From Sulfurimonas sp. (GTDB lineage: Bacteria > Campylobacterota > Campylobacteria > Campylobacterales > Sulfurimonadaceae): a DNA stretch of 21,549 bases. The translations under genes and the position numbers were made by a program. Below, in pieces: positions 1 to 7,312 of this stretch; within the stretch, counting starts at the first letter, position 1, and each line of letters opens with the position of its first letter. The notes below the pieces were generated by a model that was given only the letters and a program-made list of their open reading frames with translations, had not been told where the DNA came from and made no database searches. The stretch is from NCBI RefSeq assembly GCF_023229025.1, contig NZ_JALOAA010000033.1, positions 1 through 21,549 on the forward strand. The letters run 5' to 3'.

Positions 1-303
1 TCTTATTTTCTCCTCTGCTAGCTCATATATCTGTGTATCATGTATAAGATGCGGTATCTCATGCTCTTTGCAGTGCCTAATCAATTTATCGAACTTCTCT
101 CCCATTCCGTATGAAACCGTTGTTGCAATAAACTCAAACTTAAACGGTGCTCGGCGCTGCTGCTCTTTTAGTGCATGAACTAGTGTGAGAGAATCTTTTC
201 CTCCGCTAAGTCCCACTAGTATCTTGTCACCCTCTTCTATCAAGCCAAACTCGGCATTTGTCTTGCCAAGCTTGCTCATAATTTTTTTGCTAAGCTTTAC
301 CAT
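1..303 (-). CDS. ttcA: TtcA-like PP-loop ATPase, tRNA thiolation family (partial, 3' end missing)
   Basis: Only the first 101 codons are inside the window; the frame stays open to the left edge. The ATG is at 303, just 6 nt after the mtn stop. Residues 29-40 read LVGLSGGKDSLT, with the SGGKDS PP-loop that binds ATP in N-type pyrophosphatases. The following segment (KEQQRRAPFKFEF) resembles TtcA more than TilS. TtcA proteins adenylate and thiolate cytidine 32 of tRNA, normally using a 4Fe-4S cluster held by Cys pairs further downstream, which cannot be seen here. The Shine-Dalgarno is weak and lies in the end of mtn, suggesting translational coupling; a second Met at codon 9 is an alternative start. 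The family is clear, the exact substrate is inferred. Confidence 0.78.
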   Translation of the reverse strand, partial: MVKLSKKIMSKLGKTNAEFGLIEEGDKILVGLSGGKDSLTLVHALKEQQRRAPFKFEFIATTVSYGMGEKFDKLIRHCKEHEIPHLIHDTQIYELAEEKIR

Positions 304-309
304 CAATAC

Positions 310-1026
310 TTATTTTATTTTATCTAGCATTGATACTATAAAACTACTGCTTCTTTGTGATGAGTGCTTTAAAAATTCATCAAAATCCTCAACTGCTCCC
401 TCATCTGCCGTATCACTAATTGAACGCATTATAAAAAAAGGTATGTTAAAAGCCTCACATACAACAGCAACCGCAGCACCTTCCATCTCTATAGCATCTG
501 CTTCAAATGTATTTTTTATCCAATCTTTTCTAGATTTATCAGCTACGAATTGATCTCCGGTAGCTATAATACCGCCTATTAAATCAATATCTTTCTCATC
601 AGCCACCTCCTTGGCTAGATGTAGTAAATTAGCTGATGGCTTAACATAAACAGCTCCTTCTGGCACATAACCATGAGGATGCCCAAAAGCTGTTATGTCT
701 AAATCATGTTGACACAACTGTGTAGCAGCAATTAAGTCACCGATTTTTAGTTTTGGATTAACTCCACCGGCAACACCGGTAAACAACAACATTTCAGCAC
801 CAAATTTTTCAATCATAGTAGCAGCCGTTAGAGTTGCATTTACTTTTCCAATCTTGCTATACCCAAGTATGATTTCATGATTTTTATATTTTGCCTCATG
901 ATATACATTTCCACCATATTCAATGTCATTATGCTTTTTAAAATATTTTAAAAGCGGTTCATGTTCACTAAGTTCTAAAAAAGGCTCAACTTCTTCAAGC
1001 ATTGCCCCCATAATTGCTATTCTCAT
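310..1026 (-). CDS. mtn: 5'-methylthioadenosine/S-adenosylhomocysteine nucleosidase (probably also aminofutalosine hydrolase)
   Basis: 238 aa, normal length for the PNP/UDP phosphorylase-type nucleosidases. It splits adenine from methylthioadenosine and S-adenosylhomocysteine. Visible family signatures are MRIAIMGAMLEEVEPF at the start (Glu12 is the expected catalytic acid), FTGVAGGVNPKLKIGDL at 82-98, MEGAA at 181-185 and SISDTADEGA at 202-211, with Asp205 the expected purine-contacting aspartate. A strong AAGGGGAG lies 5 nt before the ATG. In Campylobacter and Helicobacter the same enzyme also hydrolyses 6-amino-6-deoxyfutalosine in the futalosine route to menaquinone; that role is likely here but is inference. 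It sits between fabD and the ttcA-like gene and is probably co-transcribed with them. Confidence 0.95.
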   Translation of the reverse strand: MRIAIMGAMLEEVEPFLELSEHEPLLKYFKKHNDIEYGGNVYHEAKYKNHEIILGYSKIGKVNATLTAATMIEKFGAEMLLFTGVAGGVNPKLKIGDLIAATQLCQHDLDITAFGHPHGYVPEGAVYVKPSANLLHLAKEVADEKDIDLIGGIIATGDQFVADKSRKDWIKNTFEADAIEMEGAAVAVVCEAFNIPFFIMRSISDTADEGAVEDFDEFLKHSSQRSSSFIVSMLDKIK

Positions 1027-1060
1027 TTAACTCCCCTTATATCTAAATATTTTAATTTTT

Positions 1061-1999
1061 TTAATTACAAATTTTCTCTACAACTTCTAAGAGTGATTTC
1101 ATGTCTGAGATATTATATGTTTCTAAATTTGGAGCAACTCTTTTGTTTAACCCCTTAAGCGTTGCCCCATTTCCAAACTCAATTGCAATATCGACACTAT
1201 CGGCAATTGCCAAAATCGACTGCTTATATTTAACAGGTTCTATAAGCTGTTTAGTTAAAAGCTCGACCGCTTCATTTTTAGTCGCATACCCTTTGGTAGT
1301 TACATTAGAGATGACCGGTGCTTCAAAACTATCTTCTATCATCCCTTCCATCAAGCTCTTAAGCGGAATTTGTGCAGGAGACAAAAGTTCACAATGGCTC
1401 GCTACAGACATATTTAAAAGAAGTGCTCTTTTAGCGCCCGCATCTTTAAAAGTCTGTTCTAGTGAAGCCAAATCACTCTTTATGCCTGCAATAACAAGTT
1501 GTCCATCTTGATTATAGTTAGCGGGCCAAACCTTTTTTCCTTCACTCTGCGCATCAGAACATATCTTCTCTACACTCTCATCATCAAGCCCCATAACAAC
1601 CATCATACCCGCTTCAATATCGCTACAAGCATCCTGCATAAGCTGTCCTCGTCTATGAACAAGCTCAACAGCGTCAACATAATCAAGTGCACCGCTTGCA
1701 CACAGAGCAGAAAATTCACCCAATGAGTGCCCTAAAAAAAGTTCAGCTTTTATATCTGGGCATTTTTCTTTAAAAAGACGATAAGCTACCATTTGAACCA
1801 AAAGAATTGCCGGTTGAGTATAAGCTGTTTGGTTCAACAAATCATGCTCTTTAAAAAGTAACTCCTCAAACCTTAGCCCTGCTCTTTTTCCTGCCTCCTC
1901 AAACATCTCACGTGCCATTTCTGAGTTGTCATAAAAATCTTTTCCCATTCCTACTGCTTGAGAACCTTGTCCTGCAAAAATCATTGCTATCTTTTTCAT
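1061..1999 (-). CDS. fabD: Malonyl-CoA:acyl carrier protein transacylase
   Basis: 312 aa, typical FabD length. It moves the malonyl group from CoA to ACP to feed type II fatty acid synthesis in the cytoplasm. Near the start is the GQGSQ loop (residues 10-14). The nucleophile elbow GHSLGE is at 90-95 with Ser92 as nucleophile. Arg117 (in VHRRGQLMQ) should bind the malonyl carboxylate, and His202 (in SVASHCELL) is the catalytic partner. The start is supported by AAGGGAT just upstream of the ATG. It lies 11 bp after the regulator gene and 34 bp before mtn, consistent with one operon. Confidence 0.97.
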   Translation of the reverse strand: MKKIAMIFAGQGSQAVGMGKDFYDNSEMAREMFEEAGKRAGLRFEELLFKEHDLLNQTAYTQPAILLVQMVAYRLFKEKCPDIKAELFLGHSLGEFSALCASGALDYVDAVELVHRRGQLMQDACSDIEAGMMVVMGLDDESVEKICSDAQSEGKKVWPANYNQDGQLVIAGIKSDLASLEQTFKDAGAKRALLLNMSVASHCELLSPAQIPLKSLMEGMIEDSFEAPVISNVTTKGYATKNEAVELLTKQLIEPVKYKQSILAIADSVDIAIEFGNGATLKGLNKRVAPNLETYNISDMKSLLEVVEKICN

Positions 2000-2010
2000 T
2001 TTATCCCTTT

Positions 2011-2775
2011 TTATAAGTATTTGTTATTCTCAGCTATCTTTTTTCTAAGAGTATTTCTGTTTAACCCTAGTTTGTTTGAGAGCTGAAGTTGTGATTTAAA
2101 TCTTTGAAGTCCGGCTTTTATCAACGGAGCTTCATAGAGATGTAGAAAGTTTTTATAATCACTATTTGACCCCAACTTACCTACCAAATAATTTTGAAAA
2201 ATTTCCATTAACTCCTCTTCTTTAATATCTTGTAAAAGATAGTTAATCATAACCTGTCTTTTCAAGGAGTTAGAGTTTTGGCTCAAATCCGGTTTAAAAT
2301 TCTTAATTTTAAACTCACTCTTTAAATTAAAAAAGATAGAAGCATCTTTAGCAAACTTTTTTACCAAAACCTCTACATCTGCAGGTCTATCTTTTAGTGG
2401 CGGTATCTCAAATTTAACACTAAAAAATTTATCCGCATTTTTATTATAGTATGAACTTTTTGCGGTTGCTACTACCCTTATTCTTTTACTATTTAAAATA
2501 TCAATAATTTTTTTTATGCTGGGTGAACTTTCTAAATTTGCAATTACTATTTTATTGACACTCTCAAGAGTGCTCAAGAGCTCATTATGATTTGATGCGT
2601 CAAGTATAGGAGCATCTGGAAGTATATATTGGGCTAGGCTTTTTTTACCTACCCCGACTTCTCCTGTAATTAAAGAGTTGACATTTAATGTTTTTAAAAG
2701 AGTGGCTGTTTTAAATGCCTGCAACGAAGATGCACAGGCAGTTATAAAATTAGCATCCACAACCAGTGCCACCAC
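2011..2775 (-). CDS. Degenerate NtrC-like AAA protein with C-terminal Fis-type helix-turn-helix
   Basis: 254 aa, starting with GTG inside the 3' end of slyD (26-nt overlap). A P-loop-like GEVGVGKKS lies at 38-46. IPPLKDRPADVEVLVKKFA (124-142) matches the PPLRER..DI block of sigma-54 activators. The last about 35 residues (LQLSNKLGLNRNTLRKKI) form a Fis-type helix-turn-helix. What is missing is striking: there is no GAFTGA loop for contacting sigma-54, the Walker B region (IVIANLESS, 77-84 onward) lacks the Asp-Glu pair, and the central domain is shorter than usual. There is no receiver domain. I infer a DNA-binding protein derived from an NtrC-type activator that no longer works as a sigma-54 ATPase; its targets are unknown. 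The GTG codons at 2775, 2772 and 2760 are all possible starts, and none has a strong Shine-Dalgarno. Confidence 0.8.
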   Translation of the reverse strand: MVALVVDANFITACASSLQAFKTATLLKTLNVNSLITGEVGVGKKSLAQYILPDAPILDASNHNELLSTLESVNKIVIANLESSPSIKKIIDILNSKRIRVVATAKSSYYNKNADKFFSVKFEIPPLKDRPADVEVLVKKFAKDASIFFNLKSEFKIKNFKPDLSQNSNSLKRQVMINYLLQDIKEEELMEIFQNYLVGKLGSNSDYKNFLHLYEAPLIKAGLQRFKSQLQLSNKLGLNRNTLRKKIAENNKYL

Positions 2776-3262
2776 CGGTACTACAACAATCGTCTTGTTG
2801 ATTTTCTACTGGAATACCACTTACCATCTCATCAGCTGATGCTTCTCTAATATTATTAACAGAGACGATAAAAGCCAAATCCTTGCCTGCTAAAGGATGA
2901 TTAAAATCAATAATGACATTATCGCTTCCTATCTCCTTTACGGTAACCTGAACAGTTCCGCCATCTTCACCTTGTCCATAAAGAGTCATACCGGTCTCCA
3001 AATCAATACCCGAAAACTGATCTTTTGGAACCTCTTGAATAGCTTCGTTGTTATACTCGCCATACGCATCTTCTGCTTTTACAAGCACTTCTGCTTTTTC
3101 ACCTATTGACATATTGGCAATAGCACTCTCTAGCCCTGGAATAATCTGACCTTTTCCAAACATAAATACTAACGGCTCACCGCCGATATTACTATCTACA
3201 ACTTTTTCGCCATCATTAACTTCATACTCTATTGATACAATTTGATTTGTTTGTATTGCCAT
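2750..3262 (-). CDS. slyD: FKBP-type peptidyl-prolyl isomerase, SlyD family, with Cys-rich metal tail
   Basis: 170 aa. The FKBP half (about 1-69 and 120-145) includes GKGQIIPGLESAI and the family signature FNHPLAGKDL (120-129); the chaperone insert-in-flap domain lies between them. The C-terminus has four cysteines (159, 160, 168, 170) in a Gly-rich tail CCSTGGGTGCGC, shorter than the His-rich tail of E. coli SlyD but likely metal binding. SlyD isomerises prolyl bonds, acts as a chaperone and can supply nickel to hydrogenase maturation. That is suggestive given hypA and hypX in this window, but the link is inference. AAGG lies 9 nt before the ATG. Its last codons overlap the next gene. Confidence 0.93.
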   Translation of the reverse strand: MAIQTNQIVSIEYEVNDGEKVVDSNIGGEPLVFMFGKGQIIPGLESAIANMSIGEKAEVLVKAEDAYGEYNNEAIQEVPKDQFSGIDLETGMTLYGQGEDGGTVQVTVKEIGSDNVIIDFNHPLAGKDLAFIVSVNNIREASADEMVSGIPVENQQDDCCSTGGGTGCGC

Positions 3263-3297
3263 ATTTGTGTGCCTTTTATTATTTTTATATACTAAAT

Positions 3298-3303
3298 ATT
3301 GTA
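3298..3303 (-). promoter_or_regulatory. Possible -10 box for slyD
   Basis: TACAAT on the minus strand in the 60-bp gap between ybgF and slyD, about 35 bp before the slyD start. No clear -35 is visible, which is common in Campylobacterota promoters. Weak evidence. Confidence 0.3.
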
Positions 3304-3305
3304 AC

Positions 3306-3324
3306 AGTAATTATAAAAATTACT
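3306..3324 (-). terminator. Weak hairpin overlapping the ybgF stop
   Basis: AGTAATT and AATTACT form a perfect 7-bp stem with a 5-nt loop. The stem overlaps the TAG stop of ybgF and lies just upstream of the putative slyD -10. It is AT-only apart from two G-C pairs and lacks a following T-run, so it may attenuate rather than end transcription, or be chance. Confidence 0.25.
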
Positions 3325-4264
3325 ATTTTATTTTACTCAACCTACTTGTTGCCGTTTTTGCTTCTTTGCTCTGCGGATGTTGTGAAATCAGAGCATTGTA
3401 AAAAGAGGTAGCATTTTTCTCATCACCCGTCTCTTGCATTGAAATAGCAGTATGAAGCATTAAAACAGGCATATAATCCGCCTTACTATAGAGTGATGCA
3501 CTCTTTTTAAAGTAGGCTATTGCCTCAGCATAATTTTTTCTGTAGTACTCCATCTCCCCAATCATGTAGTGAGAGCGTGCGGGTTTATAATTTTTTTCTA
3601 TTAATTGCTTATAATATTTTATAGCTTGAGTATAATTTTTTCTGTCGTATAGACTTTTAGCTTCTGTCTCAATATCTCCGTTTGACATGCCTTCAGTTGA
3701 AGATTTTTTTACCGTGGTAGTCTCTTTTAGCTCTTTTGCTACAAGATCTTTAAATTTGTTTACATCATTTACTAATGAGTTAAATTCGCTTTTAGTAACA
3801 TATGATTTGTTGATAGAATCAACAATCTTAGATATCTCAACAATAAGAAGGTTTATTTTCTCTATCTCATTCGTATTAACAATGATTAAATCACTATTTT
3901 GTTTAATTGCCTTAGAAACTCTTTTTTCATGCTCAATAGAGGTTTGACCTTTAATCTCATTTTCATCAATAAGAGATTTTAATTTCAGTCTGTTTTCGTG
4001 TGATGATGTACTTATGCTCTCAACAACTGTCTGAAGTCCATCAATTCTCTCTCTTAGAGATTCAACTTCATTAGCTTGATTATTGCTTTTTACGACAACC
4101 TTATTAAGGTTTTTTTTAGTCTCTAATAATACTGCCTCAGTCTGAGTCAATCCATAGGGATTAGGATTATTTAAGTCTCCTGCGCCAAACGCAGATGGTT
4201 CGGCATTCAGGAGAGAAGAAGAAAAGATTATTGCTAATGTAGCAATTAATTTAACTATATTCAT
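3323..4264 (-). CDS. ybgF: Tol-Pal associated periplasmic TPR protein (YbgF/CpoB family)
   Basis: 313 aa. It begins with a Sec signal peptide (hydrophobic 6-19, likely cut after the Ala at 21). Residues about 60-185 are long charged helices that look like a coiled coil. The C-terminal about 115 residues hold TPR repeats with the YbgF pattern (AKSLYDRKNYTQAIKYYKQL, then YYRKNYAEAIAYFKKSA). In E. coli CpoB binds TolA and links outer-membrane constriction to peptidoglycan synthesis. The N-terminal region is longer than in E. coli. It starts 3 nt after the pal stop with no visible Shine-Dalgarno, so translation probably depends on pal. Function rests on family and position. Confidence 0.88.
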   Translation of the reverse strand: MNIVKLIATLAIIFSSSLLNAEPSAFGAGDLNNPNPYGLTQTEAVLLETKKNLNKVVVKSNNQANEVESLRERIDGLQTVVESISTSSHENRLKLKSLIDENEIKGQTSIEHEKRVSKAIKQNSDLIIVNTNEIEKINLLIVEISKIVDSINKSYVTKSEFNSLVNDVNKFKDLVAKELKETTTVKKSSTEGMSNGDIETEAKSLYDRKNYTQAIKYYKQLIEKNYKPARSHYMIGEMEYYRKNYAEAIAYFKKSASLYSKADYMPVLMLHTAISMQETGDEKNATSFYNALISQHPQSKEAKTATSRLSKIK

Positions 4265-4267
4265 ATA

Positions 4268-4846
4268 TTACGGTAAAAGTTTAAAGTCAACTCTACGATT
4301 TTTAGCCCAGCACTCTCTAGTCTTATCATTACAAACAGGATTGCTTTTACCAAAACTTACCATTGTAATACGACCCTCATTAACACCTTCGGCGACAAGC
4401 GATTTTTTCACTGTATTTGCTCTTTTTAGTCCAAGTGCAAAGTTATACTCATCACTTCCCCACTCATCACAATTACCCTCTAGCTTAATAGAAAAATCTT
4501 TAGCTTTAGTTTTTGCTATATCTGCATCAGTAGATAAGTTTTCTTGCATATCTGCTCTTATATTAAACTTGTCAAAGTCAAAATATATAGTTAAGAGCTC
4601 TTTTTCAATTCTCATCATAGCTTGACCCTCTGTCTCTTGAGCGCCACTGTCACTCATAACAGCAGCTTCACTAGATGATACTGTTTCGGTCTGAACAGGA
4701 GCTACTTCTTGAGCTGCTTGATCTTGTAAGACCTCTTGCTCTACACTACTATCTGCAACTGAACCATCAACTTTGGGATCTTTGTCACCACACCCACTTA
4801 ATACTAGAAGTGCTGCTATCGCACTAGAGACTACAATACTTTTCAT
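4268..4846 (-). CDS. pal: Peptidoglycan-associated lipoprotein Pal
   Basis: 192 aa. The signal peptide ends in the lipobox LSGC, so Cys19 should be lipidated and anchored in the outer membrane. A 60-residue acidic, Gln- and Ser-rich linker follows. An OmpA-type peptidoglycan-binding domain fills 84-192, with TIYFDFDKFNI at its start, GNCDEWGSDEYN at 124-135 (family pattern GH.DE.G...YN, here with Asn-Cys after Gly) and AKNRRVDF at 181-188 for diaminopimelate binding. Two further Cys (172, 179) flank a short loop and could form a disulfide. AAGG lies 6 nt before the ATG. Partner of TolB and the TolQRA complex. Confidence 0.96.
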   Translation of the reverse strand: MKSIVVSSAIAALLVLSGCGDKDPKVDGSVADSSVEQEVLQDQAAQEVAPVQTETVSSSEAAVMSDSGAQETEGQAMMRIEKELLTIYFDFDKFNIRADMQENLSTDADIAKTKAKDFSIKLEGNCDEWGSDEYNFALGLKRANTVKKSLVAEGVNEGRITMVSFGKSNPVCNDKTRECWAKNRRVDFKLLP

Positions 4847-4874
4847 TTTTCAACCTTAAAATTTAGTTAGCGTG

Positions 4875-4880
4875 ATTGTA
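4875..4880 (-). promoter_or_regulatory. Putative -10 box for pal-ybgF
   Basis: GGTACAAT on the minus strand in the 69-bp tolB-pal gap, followed at once by CACGC and then by the pal ribosome-binding site. The -10 and start-site region closely matches that upstream of atpF'. No -35 box is evident. Confidence 0.45.
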
Positions 4881-4915
4881 CCAAAATAAAATTAATATAT
4901 TTTTATAATCCTATT

Positions 4916-6166
4916 TTACCAATCTATCGATTGAACTTTTCCATAGCTTAACGGGAAAAGATAGTTTTTATTGTGGTTTAATCTAATTATTCCTATAGAA
5001 CTTTGAGCCTTATAACTCTTTATAAAGATTAGTGCGTCACCATCAATTGAAAATCTTGGAAATTCATTTATGCCGACTGCAGTAAGTCTTCTAATGAAAT
5101 CGGTCTCCATAGATACAAGATGCAAGTTAAAAGTGTTATTTCCAAATGATTCAGAACTCTCTCTGGCTTTATAAACAATATATTGCCCAAATACACTACA
5201 TGCTGAATTACTTTTTCCATAATAAACTATCTGCTCAACACTTCCGGAGTTCAAGTTTTTCGAAAAAATATTTGGATATCCGAGTCGATCAGAGACAAAA
5301 ACTATACTATCCTTGCCTAAAAATTGAGCACCTACGTCAATACCGCCAAAAGTTGTTAACCTTTTACTGCTTTGCGTTCTGACATCATATAAATAGATAT
5401 CAGGCTGTCCTTCAGGTGCCATTGTTAATAGTAACTTACTGCCGTCATCGCTTACATCCGAGCATACCATCATTCCATCAGATGATTTGATAACCTTACT
5501 TTTACCGGTTTTAATATCTACATACTTTAATGTTGGTTTCTTCTCATCCAAAGAGGTGTAATAAAAAGCGCTTTGCTCTTTATTTGCCCATTTTGGAAAT
5601 ATGTTAAAACCACCTTTTACAACTATATGCTGGTAGGTAAGAGTATAGTCGGCAATTACTAATTCACTTTTTTGAGGATCAACCATTCTTGAAAATATAA
5701 CTTTTCTTTTCATCCACTCAACAGGCGCTTCACCCATAAACTTGTTTATATCATATGCAATGGTGTGAGAAACAAACATATATACGTTTGTATTATTTAC
5801 TTTATAGTTTTTGTTAAATACGGCTTTATCATCACTAATCATTTTTACTTCTACATTTAATGCCTGATTATCATCTTGGCTTAATTTATACCTTAAAACG
5901 TAGTTCATATCTTTGTTTTCAACTAGCACACTGCCGGCATCATAGTTGACCTTGCGGTGATGTCTATCTACATTAAAGATAGAAAGCACATTTAAATCTG
6001 CAATTAAAGATTTAAAAAATCTGCTTCTTAGTGTCTCATCATAGCTTACTGATGAATCTTCAACTGCCAATGAAGGAAGTGAGTCAATTCTCTTGATAAC
6101 CTCTATCGTAGCATCACTTGCAAAAGTAAAAGTTATAGTAATAAAAAATGAAATTAACAGCTTCAA
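4916..6166 (-). CDS. tolB: Tol-Pal system periplasmic beta-propeller protein TolB
   Basis: 416 aa. A signal peptide (LLISFFITITFTFA, residues 3-16) sends it to the periplasm. Residues about 18-150 correspond to the TolB N-terminal domain; from about 165 onward there are WD/PD40-like propeller repeats (DVSDDGSKLLLTMAPEGQPD; LGKDSIVFVSDRLGYPNIF; FPRFSIDGDALIFI). TolB docks on Pal at the outer membrane and is released by the energised TolQRA complex. The start codon is TTG at 6166, chosen because a full AAGGAG sits 6 nt upstream and the signal peptide begins right there. The gap to tolA is 3 nt. Confidence 0.95.
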   Translation of the reverse strand: MKLLISFFITITFTFASDATIEVIKRIDSLPSLAVEDSSVSYDETLRSRFFKSLIADLNVLSIFNVDRHHRKVNYDAGSVLVENKDMNYVLRYKLSQDDNQALNVEVKMISDDKAVFNKNYKVNNTNVYMFVSHTIAYDINKFMGEAPVEWMKRKVIFSRMVDPQKSELVIADYTLTYQHIVVKGGFNIFPKWANKEQSAFYYTSLDEKKPTLKYVDIKTGKSKVIKSSDGMMVCSDVSDDGSKLLLTMAPEGQPDIYLYDVRTQSSKRLTTFGGIDVGAQFLGKDSIVFVSDRLGYPNIFSKNLNSGSVEQIVYYGKSNSACSVFGQYIVYKARESSESFGNNTFNLHLVSMETDFIRRLTAVGINEFPRFSIDGDALIFIKSYKAQSSIGIIRLNHNKNYLFPLSYGKVQSIDW

Positions 6167-6169
6167 GTA

Positions 6170-6925
6170 TTACTCCTTAGAAATTAATGTTATTTTGTAT
6201 CTTCCTGAACTATTGTTAGGATTAATTGGAAAAAGTATATTACTAAGTCTCTCTTTTATCTTATCACACTCTCTGTTTAGGGCGTCACTATCAGAATAGA
6301 CCAAGATTCTAAAGTCAATAACCTTACCTAATGGACTAAGTTCAATAAGAGCTGTCACACTGTTGCCTTGCGAGTTTTTAGGCGGATAAAAGTGTTCATA
6401 TACTAAAGCTTGAATTTTAGCCAAATATTCATTAACCTCTGTTGCTGTAGAGCTTTTTGAGTTTTTATCTTCTTTATTTGGTGCATCAAAACTCTCTATC
6501 ATTTTTGAAATTGACTCAGCTTTATTTGCATCTGATTTTTGAATCTTTTTTTGAATTTCATCCAACACTCTCTTCTGTGTAATCGGTTTTTGCTCTTGAG
6601 TTTTTTTTATATCTTTTGTCCATACATTACTAAAGAGCTCTTGAACTGTTTTTGTTTTTTGCGCAGGTTTTTTTTGAGACTCTTCCTCTTTAGCTGGTTT
6701 TATTACCGGCTCATCTTTTGCAGGAGAATCTACACTTTTTTTTACACTACCTGCTTCGATTTTTGGAATCTCCATAGATATGGATATATAATTATCCTTT
6801 TTCAAGGCAAAGCTCTTTATATCTTTTGATGAAGTTATAAAAAGCAAAAAGAGGATAGAAAAAAAGAGAAACATAGAGAGCGATAGAGCACCGCTAATAT
6901 AGAAGTAGGAGTTTTTATTATCCAT
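6170..6925 (-). CDS. tolA: TolA/TonB-like envelope-spanning protein
   Basis: 251 aa. One N-terminal membrane helix (about 11-31) is followed by a Lys/Glu/Pro-rich stretch (about 55-130) able to cross the periplasm, and a C-terminal TonB/TolA-type domain (about 165-251: YLAKIQALVYEHFYPPKNSQ, then ALIELSPLGKVIDFRIL). TolA carries proton-motive energy from TolQR to TolB and Pal. It is much shorter than E. coli TolA (421 aa), with no long Ala-rich helix, as is usual in Campylobacterota. It overlaps tolR by 8 nt and has no clear Shine-Dalgarno. TonB-type function is possible from the fold, but the location next to tolB and pal argues for TolA. Confidence 0.87.
   Translation of the reverse strand: MDNKNSYFYISGALSLSMFLFFSILFLLFITSSKDIKSFALKKDNYISISMEIPKIEAGSVKKSVDSPAKDEPVIKPAKEEESQKKPAQKTKTVQELFSNVWTKDIKKTQEQKPITQKRVLDEIQKKIQKSDANKAESISKMIESFDAPNKEDKNSKSSTATEVNEYLAKIQALVYEHFYPPKNSQGNSVTALIELSPLGKVIDFRILVYSDSDALNRECDKIKERLSNILFPINPNNSSGRYKITLISKE
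6173..6178 (-). promoter_or_regulatory. Ribosome-binding site fixing the TTG start of tolB
   Basis: AAGGAG on the minus strand, 6 nt before the TTG at 6166-6164, lying across the end of tolA. It is the strongest Shine-Dalgarno among the Tol genes and is why TTG is accepted as the start. Confidence 0.75.
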
Positions 6926-7310
6926 TTGTAGCTAATGATACCTCTGTAAAACCGGCTTGTTTAACAGCAGCCAGAACAGACATAACAACACCGTAATCCA
7001 AACTTTTATCTGCACTAATTAGTACAGTCGCTTTTAAATCAAGCTTTCTTGAGTAGAGAAAAAAGTTATCCAAAAATGCATTTAACTGGTAGTTATCTTT
7101 ATTGACTTTTAGATTTTTATCTTTATCTATCGTAATATGAACCGGTGGAATCTTAGAGAGTGATTTTGTCTTTGAACTCTGAGGAAGATTAATCTTCTCC
7201 TCATAAATCATATTAGGTGCAATAACCATCATAATTGCCAATAAAACCAACATAACATCCACTAACGGCGTAATGTTTAGTTCAGGTTTTTCATCCCAAT
7301 TATAAGCCAT
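6918..7310 (-). CDS. tolR: TolR/ExbD-family proton channel subunit
   Basis: 130 aa. The single N-terminal membrane helix carries LNITPLVDVMLVLLAIMMV (11-29); Asp18 is the conserved protonatable residue of the ExbD/TolR/MotB group. The rest is a periplasmic domain with the short beta-alpha fold typical of ExbD (ATVLISADKSLDYGVVMSVL). Together with TolQ it turns proton flow into movement of TolA. It starts 2 nt after tolQ without a recognisable Shine-Dalgarno. Such genes are often named exbD in this phylum; the Tol neighbours favour tolR. Confidence 0.93.
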   Translation of the reverse strand: MAYNWDEKPELNITPLVDVMLVLLAIMMVIAPNMIYEEKINLPQSSKTKSLSKIPPVHITIDKDKNLKVNKDNYQLNAFLDNFFLYSRKLDLKATVLISADKSLDYGVVMSVLAAVKQAGFTEVSLATNG

Positions 7311-7312
7311 TT

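Noticed and set aside
185..553. Plus-strand 122-codon open frame
   Set aside because: It is antisense to mtn and the ttcA-like gene, both of which have clear motifs, and its product is low-complexity Ser/Leu-rich sequence.
1101..1511. Plus-strand 136-codon open frame
   Set aside because: Entirely antisense to fabD; no recognisable domain and no ribosome-binding site. A shadow of the coding strand.
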